60,115 bases of DNA from the NCBI RefSeq assembly GCF_001556045.1, contig NZ_LSIC01000172.1:1-60115 (forward strand). The letters run 5' to 3'. Under the pieces are notes generated by a model, which saw only the letters and a program-made list of their open reading frames with translations, was not told where the DNA came from and made no database searches. Both the position numbers and the translations under genes were made by a program. The DNA comes from Bradyrhizobium sp. CCH5-F6 (GTDB taxonomy: Bacteria > Pseudomonadota > Alphaproteobacteria > Rhizobiales > Xanthobacteraceae). Positions within the stretch are counted from its first letter, which is position 1; every line of letters starts with the position of its first letter. Positions 42,402 through 51,497 of the stretch are shown one piece after another.

Positions 42402-44826
42402 GCGCGATCCCCCTTGTCTGGAGCCAATGTGCCGGCCATACGGGGCCGTGTTCCGCCTTGAGTGCGGTGATGCGTTTGAGATCGTCGCGGCCGGCCGCCC
42501 CGACGAAGGAGAGAGCAACGGGCCCGAGCGCCATATCAAAGAGGCGCCGGCCATCGGGCGAGGTGACGTAATATTCGCGCTTCGGGATCGCGTTCGAGAC
42601 GATCTCGACCTGCCGCTCATTGAATCCCAGGCGCTCATAGAACTCGCGGGTTCCCGGCTCGCGTGCCGCGCCGTTCGGCAAGCAGATCTTGGTCGGGCAG
42701 GATTCCTTCAGCACATCGATGATGCCGGAACGCTCGGCATCCGAGATCGACTGCGTGGCAAGCACGACCGCGCAATTGGCCTTGCGCAGCACCTTCAGCC
42801 ATTCGCGGATCTTGTCGCGGAAGACGGGATGGCCGAGCATCAGCCACGCTTCATCGAGCATGATCAGGCTCGGCGCGCCGGTCAGGCGCTTCTCGATCCT
42901 CCGGAAGAGATAGGTGAGGACAGGCACGAGGCTGCGCTCGCCCATGTTCATCAGCTCTTCGATCTCGAAGGTCTGGAAACCGCCGAGCACGAGACCGTCG
43001 CGCTCGGCATCGAGCAAATGCCCCATCGGCCCGTCGACTGTGTAGTGGTGCAGCGCGTCCTTGATCTCGCGCATCTGAACCCCCGACACGAAATCCGACA
43101 GCGAGCGTCCGGGCGCTGCGGACATCAGCGAAACCTGCCGTGAGATGGCGTTGCGATGATCCGGAGTGACGGTGACGCCCTGCAGGACGACAAGCGTCTC
43201 GATCCATTCCGACGCCCAGGCGCGGTCGGCGTCGGTGCCGAGCTCCGCGAGCGGGCAGAAAGCGAGCTGAGGTCCCTCCCCTGCCCCGCCGCCGATCTCG
43301 TAGTGATCGCCGCCGGCCGCAAGTGTCAGCGGCATCAGAGAGCGGCCTTTGTCAAAGGCGAAGATCTGCGCGTCCTTGTAGCGGCGGAATTGCGCCGCGA
43401 TCAGCGCCAGCAGCGTTGATTTGCCCGACCCTGTCGGCCCGAAGATCAGGCTGTGCCCGACATCGTCGACGTGGAGGTTCAGCCGGAATGGCGTGGAGCC
43501 GGAGGCGACCTGCATCAGCGGCGGCGAGCCCTTCGGATAGAACGGGCATGGCGCCACCGGGCTTCCTGACCACACCGAATTGAGCGGCAGCAGATCGGCG
43601 AGATTGCGGGTATGGATCAGCGGTTCGCGGATGTTCGCATACCAGTTGCCAGGCAACGAGCCGAGGAACGCCTCCGTCGCGTTGAGCGTCTCGATGCGCG
43701 CGCCGAAACCTTCCGCCTGGATGACGCGGCGAATGCCCTCGCATTTCTCGCGTAGCCGATCCGCATCGCGCTCCTGAAGCACGATGACCGGGGTATAATA
43801 GCCATAGGCGACGAGTTGCGACGCCGCCTCGGCGATCGCATCCTGCGTCTCAGCGACCATCGCCATCGCGTCCTGGTCGACCGAGCGCGACTGGGTCTGG
43901 AAGAGCTGGTCGAAGAAGGGCCTGACCTTCTGCTGCCACTTCTTGCGGGTGCGCTCGAGGCGTTCGCGCGCCTCGATCTCGTCGAGGAACATGAAGCGTG
44001 ACGACCAGCGATAGGTCAGCGGCATCTGGTCGAGGATGTTCAGGATGCCCGGCCAGCTCTCGGCTGGCAGGCCGTCGATGGCCACGACGCCAACGAAACG
44101 CCCGTCGACCGTTGGCGTCAGCCCGTGCTCATATTCGGCGGTGACGAGCCAATCGAGGTACATCGGGACATCGGGCAGCCGGACCGGATGGTTTTCCCCG
44201 GTGATGCAGAAGCGGACGAACTGGAAGAGTTCGTCGTAGCGGGCGACACGCTCTCCACCGCGCTCGGTTGTTTCGCGTGTTCGCATGCGCTGGATCGACA
44301 GGAGGTTCGACAGATATTGCTCGATCTCGCGGACCGATGCCCTGAAATTGCCGAGCGCGGTGTCGGCGAAACTCGCTGTGCGGCTATCCTTGTCGGAATA
44401 GATGTATTTGGCGAGACCGGACTTGTGTCGCTCCGGCGGACGCCACGTCAGGATGAGCGCGTGCCGGCTCTCGTAGTGGCCTTTCTCCCGCTCGAAATGC
44501 GAACGGCGCTCCTCGTCGATCGCGCGCGTGACCGCATCAGGAAAATGCCCTGCCTGCCTTGCGGGATAGTGCGTCGTCGGAATGCGCAACGCCTCGACCT
44601 GGATCATCCAGCCGGAGCCGAGCCGGGCCAGGATGGCGTTGATCTGACGGGCGACGTCGTTGCGTTCGGCGTCGGTCGAACTCTCGCTGTCGGGGCCGGC
44701 GAAATACCAGCCGGCCATGAGCGAGCCGTCCTTGAGCAGGACGACGCCGTCATCGACCAGGCCGGCATAGGGCACGAGATCGGCGAAAGACGGACCGGAA
44801 TGGCGAAAGGAACGCAGAGCAACCAT
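42367..44826 (-). CDS. trbE: Conjugal transfer ATPase TrbE (VirB4 family)
   Basis: Encodes 819 aa starting MVALRSFRHSGPSFADLVPY, the normal TrbE N-terminus; a longer in-frame start at 44964 lies inside trbD. Walker A is GPTGSGKSTLLALIA, and Walker B is PSLIMLDEAW followed by an ATQS motif. VirB4-type ATPases energise pilus and channel assembly. It follows trbD after 8 bases. Confidence 0.96.
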   Translation of the reverse strand: MVALRSFRHSGPSFADLVPYAGLVDDGVVLLKDGSLMAGWYFAGPDSESSTDAERNDVARQINAILARLGSGWMIQVEALRIPTTHYPARQAGHFPDAVTRAIDEERRSHFEREKGHYESRHALILTWRPPERHKSGLAKYIYSDKDSRTASFADTALGNFRASVREIEQYLSNLLSIQRMRTRETTERGGERVARYDELFQFVRFCITGENHPVRLPDVPMYLDWLVTAEYEHGLTPTVDGRFVGVVAIDGLPAESWPGILNILDQMPLTYRWSSRFMFLDEIEARERLERTRKKWQQKVRPFFDQLFQTQSRSVDQDAMAMVAETQDAIAEAASQLVAYGYYTPVIVLQERDADRLREKCEGIRRVIQAEGFGARIETLNATEAFLGSLPGNWYANIREPLIHTRNLADLLPLNSVWSGSPVAPCPFYPKGSPPLMQVASGSTPFRLNLHVDDVGHSLIFGPTGSGKSTLLALIAAQFRRYKDAQIFAFDKGRSLMPLTLAAGGDHYEIGGGAGEGPQLAFCPLAELGTDADRAWASEWIETLVVLQGVTVTPDHRNAISRQVSLMSAAPGRSLSDFVSGVQMREIKDALHHYTVDGPMGHLLDAERDGLVLGGFQTFEIEELMNMGERSLVPVLTYLFRRIEKRLTGAPSLIMLDEAWLMLGHPVFRDKIREWLKVLRKANCAVVLATQSISDAERSGIIDVLKESCPTKICLPNGAAREPGTREFYERLGFNERQVEIVSNAIPKREYYVTSPDGRRLFDMALGPVALSFVGAAGRDDLKRITALKAEHGPVWPAHWLQTRGIAHAETLLADDQV

Positions 44827-44834
44827 ACTGGACC

Positions 44835-45134
44835 TCAGAAACGCCGCCAGGGTGACGAAGTCGGGCGATAGTGCTGGCGGTAGCCGATATGCCGGATGTA
44901 GACGCGCCGCATCGCGGGATCGGCCTTCGCCATCATCCGCAAGAGCCCGACCGTGAACGTCCACATCAGCACGCCGAACAGCGCCGCATACCAGGTCAGA
45001 ACCACGAAGATCAGAATGATCGCCGCAAGACCCGTCAGCAGGACGAGCTCGCGGTCGGCGCCCATCAGCAGGTTGGGGCGTGAGAGTGCGCGATGGATGC
45101 GCGAGCGTGCGAGCGTGGACCCGGCTTCAGCCAT
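44835..45134 (-). CDS. trbD: Conjugal transfer protein TrbD (VirB3 family)
   Basis: Encodes 99 aa from the ATG at 45134. It has [20 protein letters not shown] followed by two hydrophobic stretches ([25 protein letters not shown]) and [15 protein letters not shown], matching TrbD/VirB3. The start overlaps trbC by 8 bases. Confidence 0.94.
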   Translation of the reverse strand: MAEAGSTLARSRIHRALSRPNLLMGADRELVLLTGLAAIILIFVVLTWYAALFGVLMWTFTVGLLRMMAKADPAMRRVYIRHIGYRQHYRPTSSPWRRF

Positions 45135-45516
45135 GAGCCCCCTCCCCTGTCCTGCTTCCGGGCGGAACGGGAGCACTATTTGATGCTGACGCTACCGTGC
45201 CAATCGACGCGCCGGTCGAGCCGAACAGGGCGACGATCTGCGTTGCGCCGAGAAGGATGCCGGCGACGAGCACGACATACATCAGTCGCCGCGCGAAATC
45301 ATTGAGCTCGCCGCCGAAGATCAGCATGCCGCCGGCGACCGCGACGGCCGCGAGCGCGATGAAGCCGGCGACCGGGCCGGTGATGGATTTTTGGATCTGC
45401 TCGAGCGGACTTTCCCAAGGCAGGCTCCCGCCTGATGAGGCGAGCGCCGGGTGAGCGATCAGGAGGCCGAGCACGACCCCCAGAACCAGGCGGGTGGCAA
45501 GGCGTTCATGCGACAT
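45127..45516 (-). CDS. trbC: Conjugal pilin TrbC (VirB2 family)
   Basis: Encodes 129 aa. A signal peptide ending HPALASSGG is followed by two hydrophobic helices ([19 protein letters not shown] and [22 protein letters not shown]). It is the pilin precursor, expected to be processed and perhaps cyclised by TraF. The tail after the second helix (about 26 residues, Ser/Pro/Gly-rich) would be removed. The start overlaps trbB by 11 bases. Confidence 0.94.
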   Translation of the reverse strand: MSHERLATRLVLGVVLGLLIAHPALASSGGSLPWESPLEQIQKSITGPVAGFIALAAVAVAGGMLIFGGELNDFARRLMYVVLVAGILLGATQIVALFGSTGASIGTVASASNSAPVPPGSRTGEGAHG

Positions 45517-46474
45517 GGGCTTCCTCTTTCGGCAGGTAAGATTCGGTCTGGTAGCGGCCGTTGACGAAGCCGTTCACATGGAGAATGTCGCGCAGCGCAC
45601 GGCCCCTCGCGGTGCGCTCAATCGAGACGATCAAGTCGACGGCTTCGCCGATTACCTCGCGCATCGGCTGTTGGCTGGCTTCGGCGGTCAGTTGCTCGAG
45701 CCGGCGCAACGCCGATTCTGCGGTGTTGGCGTGGACCGTGGCGACTCCTCCGGGATGGCCGGTGTTCCACGCCTTTAGGAGAGTGAGCGCCGCACCGTCG
45801 CGGACCTCGCCGACGATGATGCGATCGGGCCGGAGGCGCATGGTGCTCTTCAGGAGCCGCGCCATGTCGACGGTGTCGGACGTGTGGAGCGCGACAGCGT
45901 TTTCCGCCGGGCACTGGATCTCGGCGGTGTCCTCAAGAATCAGGACGCGATCGTCGGGCGCCGTTTCGCTGATTTCGGCGATGATTGCGTTTGCAAGCGT
46001 CGTTTTGCCCGAACCCGTTCCGCCGGAGATGACGATGTTGAGGCGCGAGGCGACGCCGTTGCGGATAATATCCGCCTGGCGTTCGGTCATCACACGCGTT
46101 TTCACATAGTCGTCGAGCGGGATCAGCCGTGACGCGCGTCGGCGGATGGTGAAGGTCGGCGCCTTCACGATGGGAGGCAACAACCCCTCGAAGCGGTGCC
46201 CGCCGATCGGAAGCTCCCCGGAGATAATCGGCTGCTCGCCGTCGGCCTCTGAATTGAGAGCATGGGCGACGCTGCCGATGACGATCTCCGCCGCGGCGCT
46301 GCTCATCTCTCCGGCCGCGGCCATGCCGTGACCGAGGCGCTCAATGTAGAGCCGGCCGTCCGGGTTGAGCATGATCTCGACCACGGAAGCGTCTTCGAGC
46401 GCGACACAAAGCTGGTCGCCGAGAGCTTCCTGCAGCTTGCGGATCAGACGTGGATGCGAGAGCAATTGCGTCAT
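45506..46474 (-). CDS. trbB: Conjugal transfer ATPase TrbB (VirB11 family)
   Basis: Encodes 322 aa. Walker A is [15 protein letters not shown], and the Asp box [12 protein letters not shown], His box [29 protein letters not shown] and [13 protein letters not shown] are all present. It is a hexameric secretion ATPase at the base of the mating channel. It follows traI after 15 bases and is the first trb gene. Confidence 0.96.
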   Translation of the reverse strand: MTQLLSHPRLIRKLQEALGDQLCVALEDASVVEIMLNPDGRLYIERLGHGMAAAGEMSSAAAEIVIGSVAHALNSEADGEQPIISGELPIGGHRFEGLLPPIVKAPTFTIRRRASRLIPLDDYVKTRVMTERQADIIRNGVASRLNIVISGGTGSGKTTLANAIIAEISETAPDDRVLILEDTAEIQCPAENAVALHTSDTVDMARLLKSTMRLRPDRIIVGEVRDGAALTLLKAWNTGHPGGVATVHANTAESALRRLEQLTAEASQQPMREVIGEAVDLIVSIERTARGRALRDILHVNGFVNGRYQTESYLPKEEAHVA

Positions 46475-46489
46475 CGCGTGAGGTCCCCC

Positions 46490-47113
46490 TCAAGCCGCCT
46501 GCGGGAGCGGGTTGATCGAGGAGAAATAGCTGTCCGGGCGTACGCGCTCGAAGCTGGCTTCGTCCGTGGGAAGCACGCCGACCACGGCAGTCGTGTCACC
46601 GATCGGCTTGGGTACGCCGATCCGCGTCATCGGCCAGCCGGCCCGGCGCAGGATGCGCTCGATGCGGACATCGGTAACGGTGATGAGTTCGCGGTAGCCG
46701 TTCGCCATCGACCATTCGATGATCGCGGCGAACATGGTCCAGGTGGCGTCGTGAAGCGCCTGCCCTGCCCTCCCGGTGTCGATGGATGTGTCGACGCAGA
46801 AGCGCGAGCTCTCGATCATCGCTGCGTGCGGGTTGAACGCTCCCGATTCGACGAGTTCGGGAAACAACACCGACAGCAGCGTCGGTCCGGTCGCCGGCAG
46901 CAGTCGCGCGCAACCGGTGACCTGGTTGCTATCGGAAAGCGCGAGCACATAAGTCGGTCGGCAAGCATCGAACTCGTCCGCCTCGCGGCCATCCTTGACG
47001 ACGACATCCCACTTCATGCGCTCGCCGAAAACGCGGGCGCGAAGTCTGTGCATCGAATCGAGAAGTGCGGCCGAATTACTATTCGTTTTGGATGAGACGG
47101 CGATGGCCCGCAT
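46490..47113 (-). CDS. traI: Acyl-homoserine-lactone synthase TraI (LuxI family)
   Basis: Encodes 207 aa. LuxI family residues are visible: Arg25/27, Phe29 and Trp35 in LRARVFGERMKWDV, Asp46/Asp49 in EADEFD, and Arg70 in GCARLLP. ESSRFCVD and the C-terminal acyl-binding region follow. It makes the autoinducer that activates TraR. It heads the trb operon, as on Ti plasmids, giving positive feedback. The acyl chain length cannot be read from sequence. Confidence 0.95.
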   Translation of the reverse strand: MRAIAVSSKTNSNSAALLDSMHRLRARVFGERMKWDVVVKDGREADEFDACRPTYVLALSDSNQVTGCARLLPATGPTLLSVLFPELVESGAFNPHAAMIESSRFCVDTSIDTGRAGQALHDATWTMFAAIIEWSMANGYRELITVTDVRIERILRRAGWPMTRIGVPKPIGDTTAVVGVLPTDEASFERVRPDSYFSSINPLPQAA

Positions 47114-47500
47114 GCGTATTGCTCCGAATCCGTGAAGGTCGGAGAACTAAAAGCCACCATCCGATGGCGGCTGCGACTAGCGAAATTATGAGTGAGATTC
47201 TCGGAATCGAGGGTGAGTCGGTGTCGTGAGAGCCCAAAAGGTCGTCGCCGGGCGGCGAATAGTGATCGTCTTACCCTAATAAAAATATGAGTGCTCTCGG
47301 TGCCGGTTGCTCGGTTCGCCGTGAAGCTATGGCATTGATTGCAATGCGCTAAACGCCGCAGACGGGCGGAGTCGATCCTGCCGTACGAGCACGTCGTTAA
47401 GTATCTGTTAACCAAATAGGATTTGACCGACCACAGGAATCGCGTAATCGTCATCCGACGTTTTTTCAGCGATTATCAGGAATTTTCCGTCGAGAGCGAT
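47114..47500. promoter_or_regulatory. Divergent traI/repA control region
   Basis: No gene. Minus strand: CATAAT (47190-47185) is a candidate -10 for traI, with the dyad GATTC-TCG-GAATC (47196-47208) upstream. A near-repeat AATATGAGTG..CTCGG occurs at about 47185-47205 and 47284-47301. GCATTG-ATTG-CAATGC is at 47332-47347. Plus strand: TTGACC (47423-47428), 16 bases, TAATCG (47445-47450) is a candidate repA promoter. I do not see a canonical tra box here. Confidence 0.5.
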
Positions 47501-48724
47501 ATGACCGCAGTGAGAGCCTATAAATCCGATAGCGAGGAGTCGATCGCCAAGATCACGCGGCACTCGCATCTGCTCGCGGCGCAGCTCCAGTCCCTGCGAT
47601 CACAGATGTACCCTCCCGAAGCGAAAAAGTCGCTGAAGACTTTTACCTCGCGCGAGGCCGCCGCAATGGTCGGGATCGCAGAGTCGACCTTGAGGCAAAT
47701 GTCGCTGGACGGCGAGAGCGTGGCGCCCGAGCTTCATGGCAAGGACAATCGTCGCCGCGCCTATACGCTTACGCAAATCAACGAGATTCGGGCGCATCTC
47801 GCACAGAAGCGCCCGAAAGAAGCATTGAACTTCCTGCCGCGCCGGCGGCCCGGCGAAAAATTGCAGATCGTCGCCGTGGCCAATTTCAAGGGTGGTTCAG
47901 CAAAGACGACGACAACGGTCCATCTCGCGCATTTTCTTGCACTTCAGGGACTGCGCGTTCTCGCGATCGATCTTGATCCGCAGGCTTCTCTTTCGACAAT
48001 GTTCGGGTTCCAGCCGGAATTGGACGTTGACGAGAATCAGACCGTCTATGGAGCAATCCGCTACGACGACAACCTGCGTGTTTCGCTCCGCGAAGTCATC
48101 CGAAAGACCTATTTCGACGGCATCGACCTCGTTCCGGGCAATCTTGAGCTCATGGAATACGAGCATGAGACGCCGCAGGCTATCGCTCGTGGCGAAGGCC
48201 GGGGTGAAGGCATGTTCTTTCGCCGGCTACGTTCCGTGATCAACAGTGTCGAAAGCGACTATGACGTCGTGTTGATCGACGCTCCTCCGCAGCTTGGATA
48301 TCTGACGCTTGGCGCGCTTTACGCGGCTACGGCTCTCCTCGTAACGGTTCATCCGGCTATGCTCGACGTGTCGAGCATGAATCAGTTTCTCAAGATGACG
48401 AGCGACATCCTCCATGTCATCCAGGAGAACGGTGGCGACCTTAAGCACGATTTCATCCGATACGTGTTGACGCGGCACGATCCTCACGACGTTCCGCAGG
48501 TGAACATCGTAGCGCTCCTCCGATCGCTCTTTGGCGCGGATGTGCTGGCGCCGGTCGTGGTCGAAACGACCGCGATCGCGAACGCCGGGCTTGAGAAGAA
48601 GAGCCTCTACGAAATGGCGAGAGGCGCGGTTGGGCGGGACACTCTCAGTCGCGCGCTTGAATCCGTCGATGCGGTAAATCAGGAGGTCCTGAACCACCTC
48701 AAACATGTGTGGGGGCGGCCATGA
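47501..48724 (+). CDS. repA: Plasmid partition ATPase RepA (ParA family)
   Basis: Encodes 407 aa from the ATG at 47501. The N-terminal HTH region (FTSREAAAMVGIAESTLRQMSL) is typical of RepA of repABC operons. The deviant Walker A is KGGSAKTTTT, with ViDLDPQASLS and VVLIDAPPQLG motifs. RepA acts with RepB and parS in segregation and represses the operon. An upstream in-frame TTG (47423) is rejected because it coincides with the likely -35. The stop overlaps repB (ATGA). Confidence 0.96.
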   Translation: MTAVRAYKSDSEESIAKITRHSHLLAAQLQSLRSQMYPPEAKKSLKTFTSREAAAMVGIAESTLRQMSLDGESVAPELHGKDNRRRAYTLTQINEIRAHLAQKRPKEALNFLPRRRPGEKLQIVAVANFKGGSAKTTTTVHLAHFLALQGLRVLAIDLDPQASLSTMFGFQPELDVDENQTVYGAIRYDDNLRVSLREVIRKTYFDGIDLVPGNLELMEYEHETPQAIARGEGRGEGMFFRRLRSVINSVESDYDVVLIDAPPQLGYLTLGALYAATALLVTVHPAMLDVSSMNQFLKMTSDILHVIQENGGDLKHDFIRYVLTRHDPHDVPQVNIVALLRSLFGADVLAPVVVETTAIANAGLEKKSLYEMARGAVGRDTLSRALESVDAVNQEVLNHLKHVWGRP

Positions 48725-49770
48725 CGAACGCAAAGGACCGATCTAACCGGATGAAGAACCTGTTCGGCAATGTCGATCGCGCCGAGCTTGAGAAGCATAT
48801 CCTCTCCCCGGTCGCCGACAAGTCGCGGACCCACGCCCCCGGTATGTCGGGGGCGGTCAAGTCGATGCAGCAGACTTTCTCGGCGGTCGAGGCAGAGAAC
48901 GAACGGTTGCGCGCTCAGCTTCAGTCGGCCGAGGTTGCTGTTGAACTCGATCCGGCGAATGTCGACCCAGCCTTTGTGCGTGATCGCATGGAATTTGATG
49001 AGGATCCAGAGTTCCTTGATTTCGTTGAAGGCATCCGCAGGGAAGGTCAGAAGCTTCCTATCCTCGTCCGGCCATTGTCGGATCGCCCTGGGCGCTACCA
49101 GGTCGCCTACGGGCACAGACGCCATCGCGCATGCCAGATCCTTGGAATTCCTGTTCGGGCGATTGTCACGCCGCTTACGGACGAGGAACTTGTCGTTGCG
49201 CAAGGGATCGAGAACGCCGAGCGGGAAAATCCTTCGTTCATCGAGCAGGCTTTATATGCCAACGATCTTAAGAGGCGTGGGTTCTCGCGAGAAGTCATCG
49301 CCAGAGCGCTCGGTCGGAGCGAAGAAAAGGCCCTGCCCTACATTTCGATCCTGACGACGACCGCGAGTGCCATTCCCGAGGCGTTGGTCCGTAAGATCGG
49401 ACCAGCCAAGTCGGCGGGTCGGCCGAAATGGGATAAGCTCGGCTCGTTCTTCAAGGATCAGAAGCTCCCGCCCGATCTGAATTCAGCCATCAATGGTTTG
49501 GTGGGGTCCGAGAAGTGGCAGGCACTTGGCTCTGACGACAGATTGGCTGCTGTGCTTCGAACGCTCGATCGGCCGATGCCGGCGAAGGAGCGGGCGGTCC
49601 AGGAAGTCGATCTCGGTGACGGTCTCATCGTCACGACGAAGAAGACGCCGAAGTCCACGCAGTTCTCAATTCCAGACGCTGCCGCCCCCGGATTGTCAGC
49701 TTGGTTACTCGAGCGACTGCCGGGGCTGGTGGATGAGTTCAAACGTTCAGAACAAGGGGCGAAGTCATGA
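48721..49770 (+). CDS. repB: Plasmid partition protein RepB (ParB family)
   Basis: Encodes 349 aa. The N-terminal part MKNLFGNVDRAELEKHILSP is typical of RepB. The ParB nuclease-like motif LPILVRPLSDRPGRYQVAYGHRRHRA and the HTH region NPSFIEQALYANDLKRRGFSREVIARAL are present. It binds parS and works with RepA. Starts by ATGA overlap with repA; the repB-repC gap holds the antisense RNA. Confidence 0.96.
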   Translation: MTNAKDRSNRMKNLFGNVDRAELEKHILSPVADKSRTHAPGMSGAVKSMQQTFSAVEAENERLRAQLQSAEVAVELDPANVDPAFVRDRMEFDEDPEFLDFVEGIRREGQKLPILVRPLSDRPGRYQVAYGHRRHRACQILGIPVRAIVTPLTDEELVVAQGIENAERENPSFIEQALYANDLKRRGFSREVIARALGRSEEKALPYISILTTTASAIPEALVRKIGPAKSAGRPKWDKLGSFFKDQKLPPDLNSAINGLVGSEKWQALGSDDRLAAVLRTLDRPMPAKERAVQEVDLGDGLIVTTKKTPKSTQFSIPDAAAPGLSAWLLERLPGLVDEFKRSEQGAKS

Positions 49771-49787
49771 CCTGACACCTAGACAGG

Positions 49788-49868
49788 AAAAGGGCTCGCC
49801 GACTGCAATCGGCAAGCCCTTGGATCCCTGGCTAACAGAGCGGTTCGCTCCATCGGCATCAGCAGTGA
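49788..49868 (-). ncRNA. Antisense ctRNA (incA) regulating repC
   Basis: On the minus strand TTGATT (49904-49899), a 17-base spacer, and TAGAAT (49881-49876) form a strong promoter. Transcription would start near 49868 and end at an intrinsic terminator: AGGGCTTGCCGA-loop-TCGGCGAGCCCT (49820-49791) followed by TTTT. This is the position and structure of the counter-transcribed RNA in repABC plasmids, which inhibits repC expression. A second hairpin, CCCGG-N8-CCGGG (about 49906-49923), lies between this promoter and repC and may act in the sense leader. Confidence 0.85.
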
Positions 49869-50007
49869 CAAACTGATTCTATGATGGAGTGCTTGCACAA
49901 TCAAGCCCCGGTTTCCAGTCCGGGAATGATGTTGTGCGCCGATTTGCTGGCCTGTCTTTCACTCAAGTGATGGGAGCCGCAACCGAAAGGTCGCGGAACG
50001 GCTGGTT

Positions 50008-51291
50008 ATGGCCCAATCTATGGAAATCGCGTCGTTCAGACGCATCACGCCGGGAATCCTTGCAAGCGCCCGCCTTGCGATGGCCAACGACATTCCTGAA
50101 ACCTCGAAGGCAGAGGTCGCTATCATTCTCAAAAAGGCTGCGCCTATCTTGGGAATAGACGGCTCGACCTATCACATCATGGACATCCTGATCGGGCTAT
50201 CCCGGGCGGACGATTGGAAGGGCGCCAACCGTCCGATCGTCGCGATCTCTAACGCCAAGCTCGCGGAATACACCTGCCGATCGGAGCGCCAGGTTACGCG
50301 TTGCATTCGGCGGCTCGTCGAGGCCGGTATCGTGGCTTATCGTGACAGCCCGACCGGCCGGCGCTTCGTCTATCGCGGCAAGGATGGAGATATTTCCAAG
50401 GGCTATGGGCTGGACTTCACGCCGGCCCGGGTTCGCATCAATGAGCTGAAGGCCCTCGTTAACGAGTTCCAGGCGCGGCTAAACAGCGAGCAGGAGGCGC
50501 GCAGGGCTGTCACGCGACTCTCTCGTGCGATTGTGGACGCATGCGAGGCTTATCCAGAGCATGCTGTGAGGTGGTCGGAAGAGCTTGAGCGCGTAAAGGG
50601 ACTTGGCCTCGACCTGGAAGAAGAGGCCAAGGCGCTAGAGGAAGTGCACATCGGGATTGTGGCTGAAGTCACCGACGAATATGTGCAGCATGATATGTCA
50701 GCCGAGGGTGACATGAGGGTCACTCCTAATATTAATACAACCCCTCAAAACTCTTTTGAAAGTAAGGAAAAGCGGCCTCGCTCTGACGAGCGAGAAATTT
50801 CCCACTCAGCTTACGACCGCTACGCGGTCGATGCTTCAACCGAAAAAAAGTCTGAGCTGATTCGGCTGGAGGCGCACGCTTCGACCGGACGAAATCGGAC
50901 CGGTTCGGTCGATGAAATTCAATCTTCCGTGCTGGCGTCGGTTTCGGTTGGATTGCTGCGCGCCGCGTGCCCGCAGGCCTGTGAGATGGCGGGAAAAGAA
51001 TTCAGAAGTTGGCCCGAACTCGCCGCAGCCGCGCCGGTGATGCGGGTAATGATCGGTCTCTCGGAGGCGGGATGGGTGGATGGCGCAGGCAGGGTTGGGC
51101 GATACGCCGCAGCCGCAATCCTCGCCACCGTGCTCGAAAAGTCGGCTCGATTGCCGGATCAGATATCGAGTCCCGGCGGCTACTTCCGGGCAATGATCGA
51201 TCGCGCTGTGGAGGGCCAGTTGCACCTGGAAAAGAGCTTGTTCGGACTGGCCGATGGCGCCTTCAAGCGAGGAGCGGGGGGCGCGCAATGA
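50008..51291 (+). CDS. repC: Replication initiator RepC
   Basis: Encodes 427 aa. The conserved RepC core is clear: STYHIMDILIGLSRADDWKGANRPIVAISNAKLAEYTCRSERQVTRCIRRLVEAGIVAYRDSPTGRRFVYR. The C-terminal domain begins near residue 310. An AT-rich stretch within the gene (about 50720-50770) is the usual location of the replication origin in repABC plasmids. The N-terminus differs from the common TTPFGRRPM form. The ATG at 50020 is an alternative start. Confidence 0.95.
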   Translation: MAQSMEIASFRRITPGILASARLAMANDIPETSKAEVAIILKKAAPILGIDGSTYHIMDILIGLSRADDWKGANRPIVAISNAKLAEYTCRSERQVTRCIRRLVEAGIVAYRDSPTGRRFVYRGKDGDISKGYGLDFTPARVRINELKALVNEFQARLNSEQEARRAVTRLSRAIVDACEAYPEHAVRWSEELERVKGLGLDLEEEAKALEEVHIGIVAEVTDEYVQHDMSAEGDMRVTPNINTTPQNSFESKEKRPRSDEREISHSAYDRYAVDASTEKKSELIRLEAHASTGRNRTGSVDEIQSSVLASVSVGLLRAACPQACEMAGKEFRSWPELAAAAPVMRVMIGLSEAGWVDGAGRVGRYAAAAILATVLEKSARLPDQISSPGGYFRAMIDRAVEGQLHLEKSLFGLADGAFKRGAGGAQ

Positions 51292-51497
51292 GAGAGGCGT
51301 CGAGGGTTACAGTTGTTACTCTTCCGCTACCGGGTATGGTATATGGCGGAACTTCGCCGACGGCTGAGCGCCCGCGGGAGATAGAAATAACCGTTATTTC
51401 AAGTGGTTGGCAGAAAGGGGTAACAACTGTAATCCCTCAAATGGCAAGGTCCGCGAAGCTCGGCATAATTTCAGGGGTACGGCATGCCCCGCTATGA
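51288..51497 (+). CDS. Possible small ORF overlapping repC and the TOPRIM gene
   Basis: Encodes 69 aa beginning with ATGA overlap on the repC stop and ending 14 bases into the next gene. It has no recognised domain. Much of it is read from the long inverted repeat 51304-51436, which more likely has a regulatory or partition role, so the ORF may be fortuitous. Confidence 0.25.
   Translation: MREASRVTVVTLPLPGMVYGGTSPTAERPREIEITVISSGWQKGVTTVIPQMARSAKLGIISGVRHAPL
51304..51436. repeat. Long inverted repeat and palindrome downstream of repC
   Basis: GGGTTACAGTTGTTAC (51304-51319) is repeated in inverted form, with one extra base, as GTAACAACTGTAATCCC (51420-51436). Between them lies the palindrome GAAATAAC-C-GTTATTTC (51384-51400). 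On p42d-type repABC plasmids a partition site lies downstream of repC; this is a candidate, but it does not fit the published GTT-N4-GC-N4-AAC parS form. Confidence 0.5.

Noticed and set aside
47423..47500. 26-residue N-terminal extension of RepA from a TTG
   Set aside because: The TTG coincides with the probable repA -35, and RepA proteins normally begin near the 47501 ATG.
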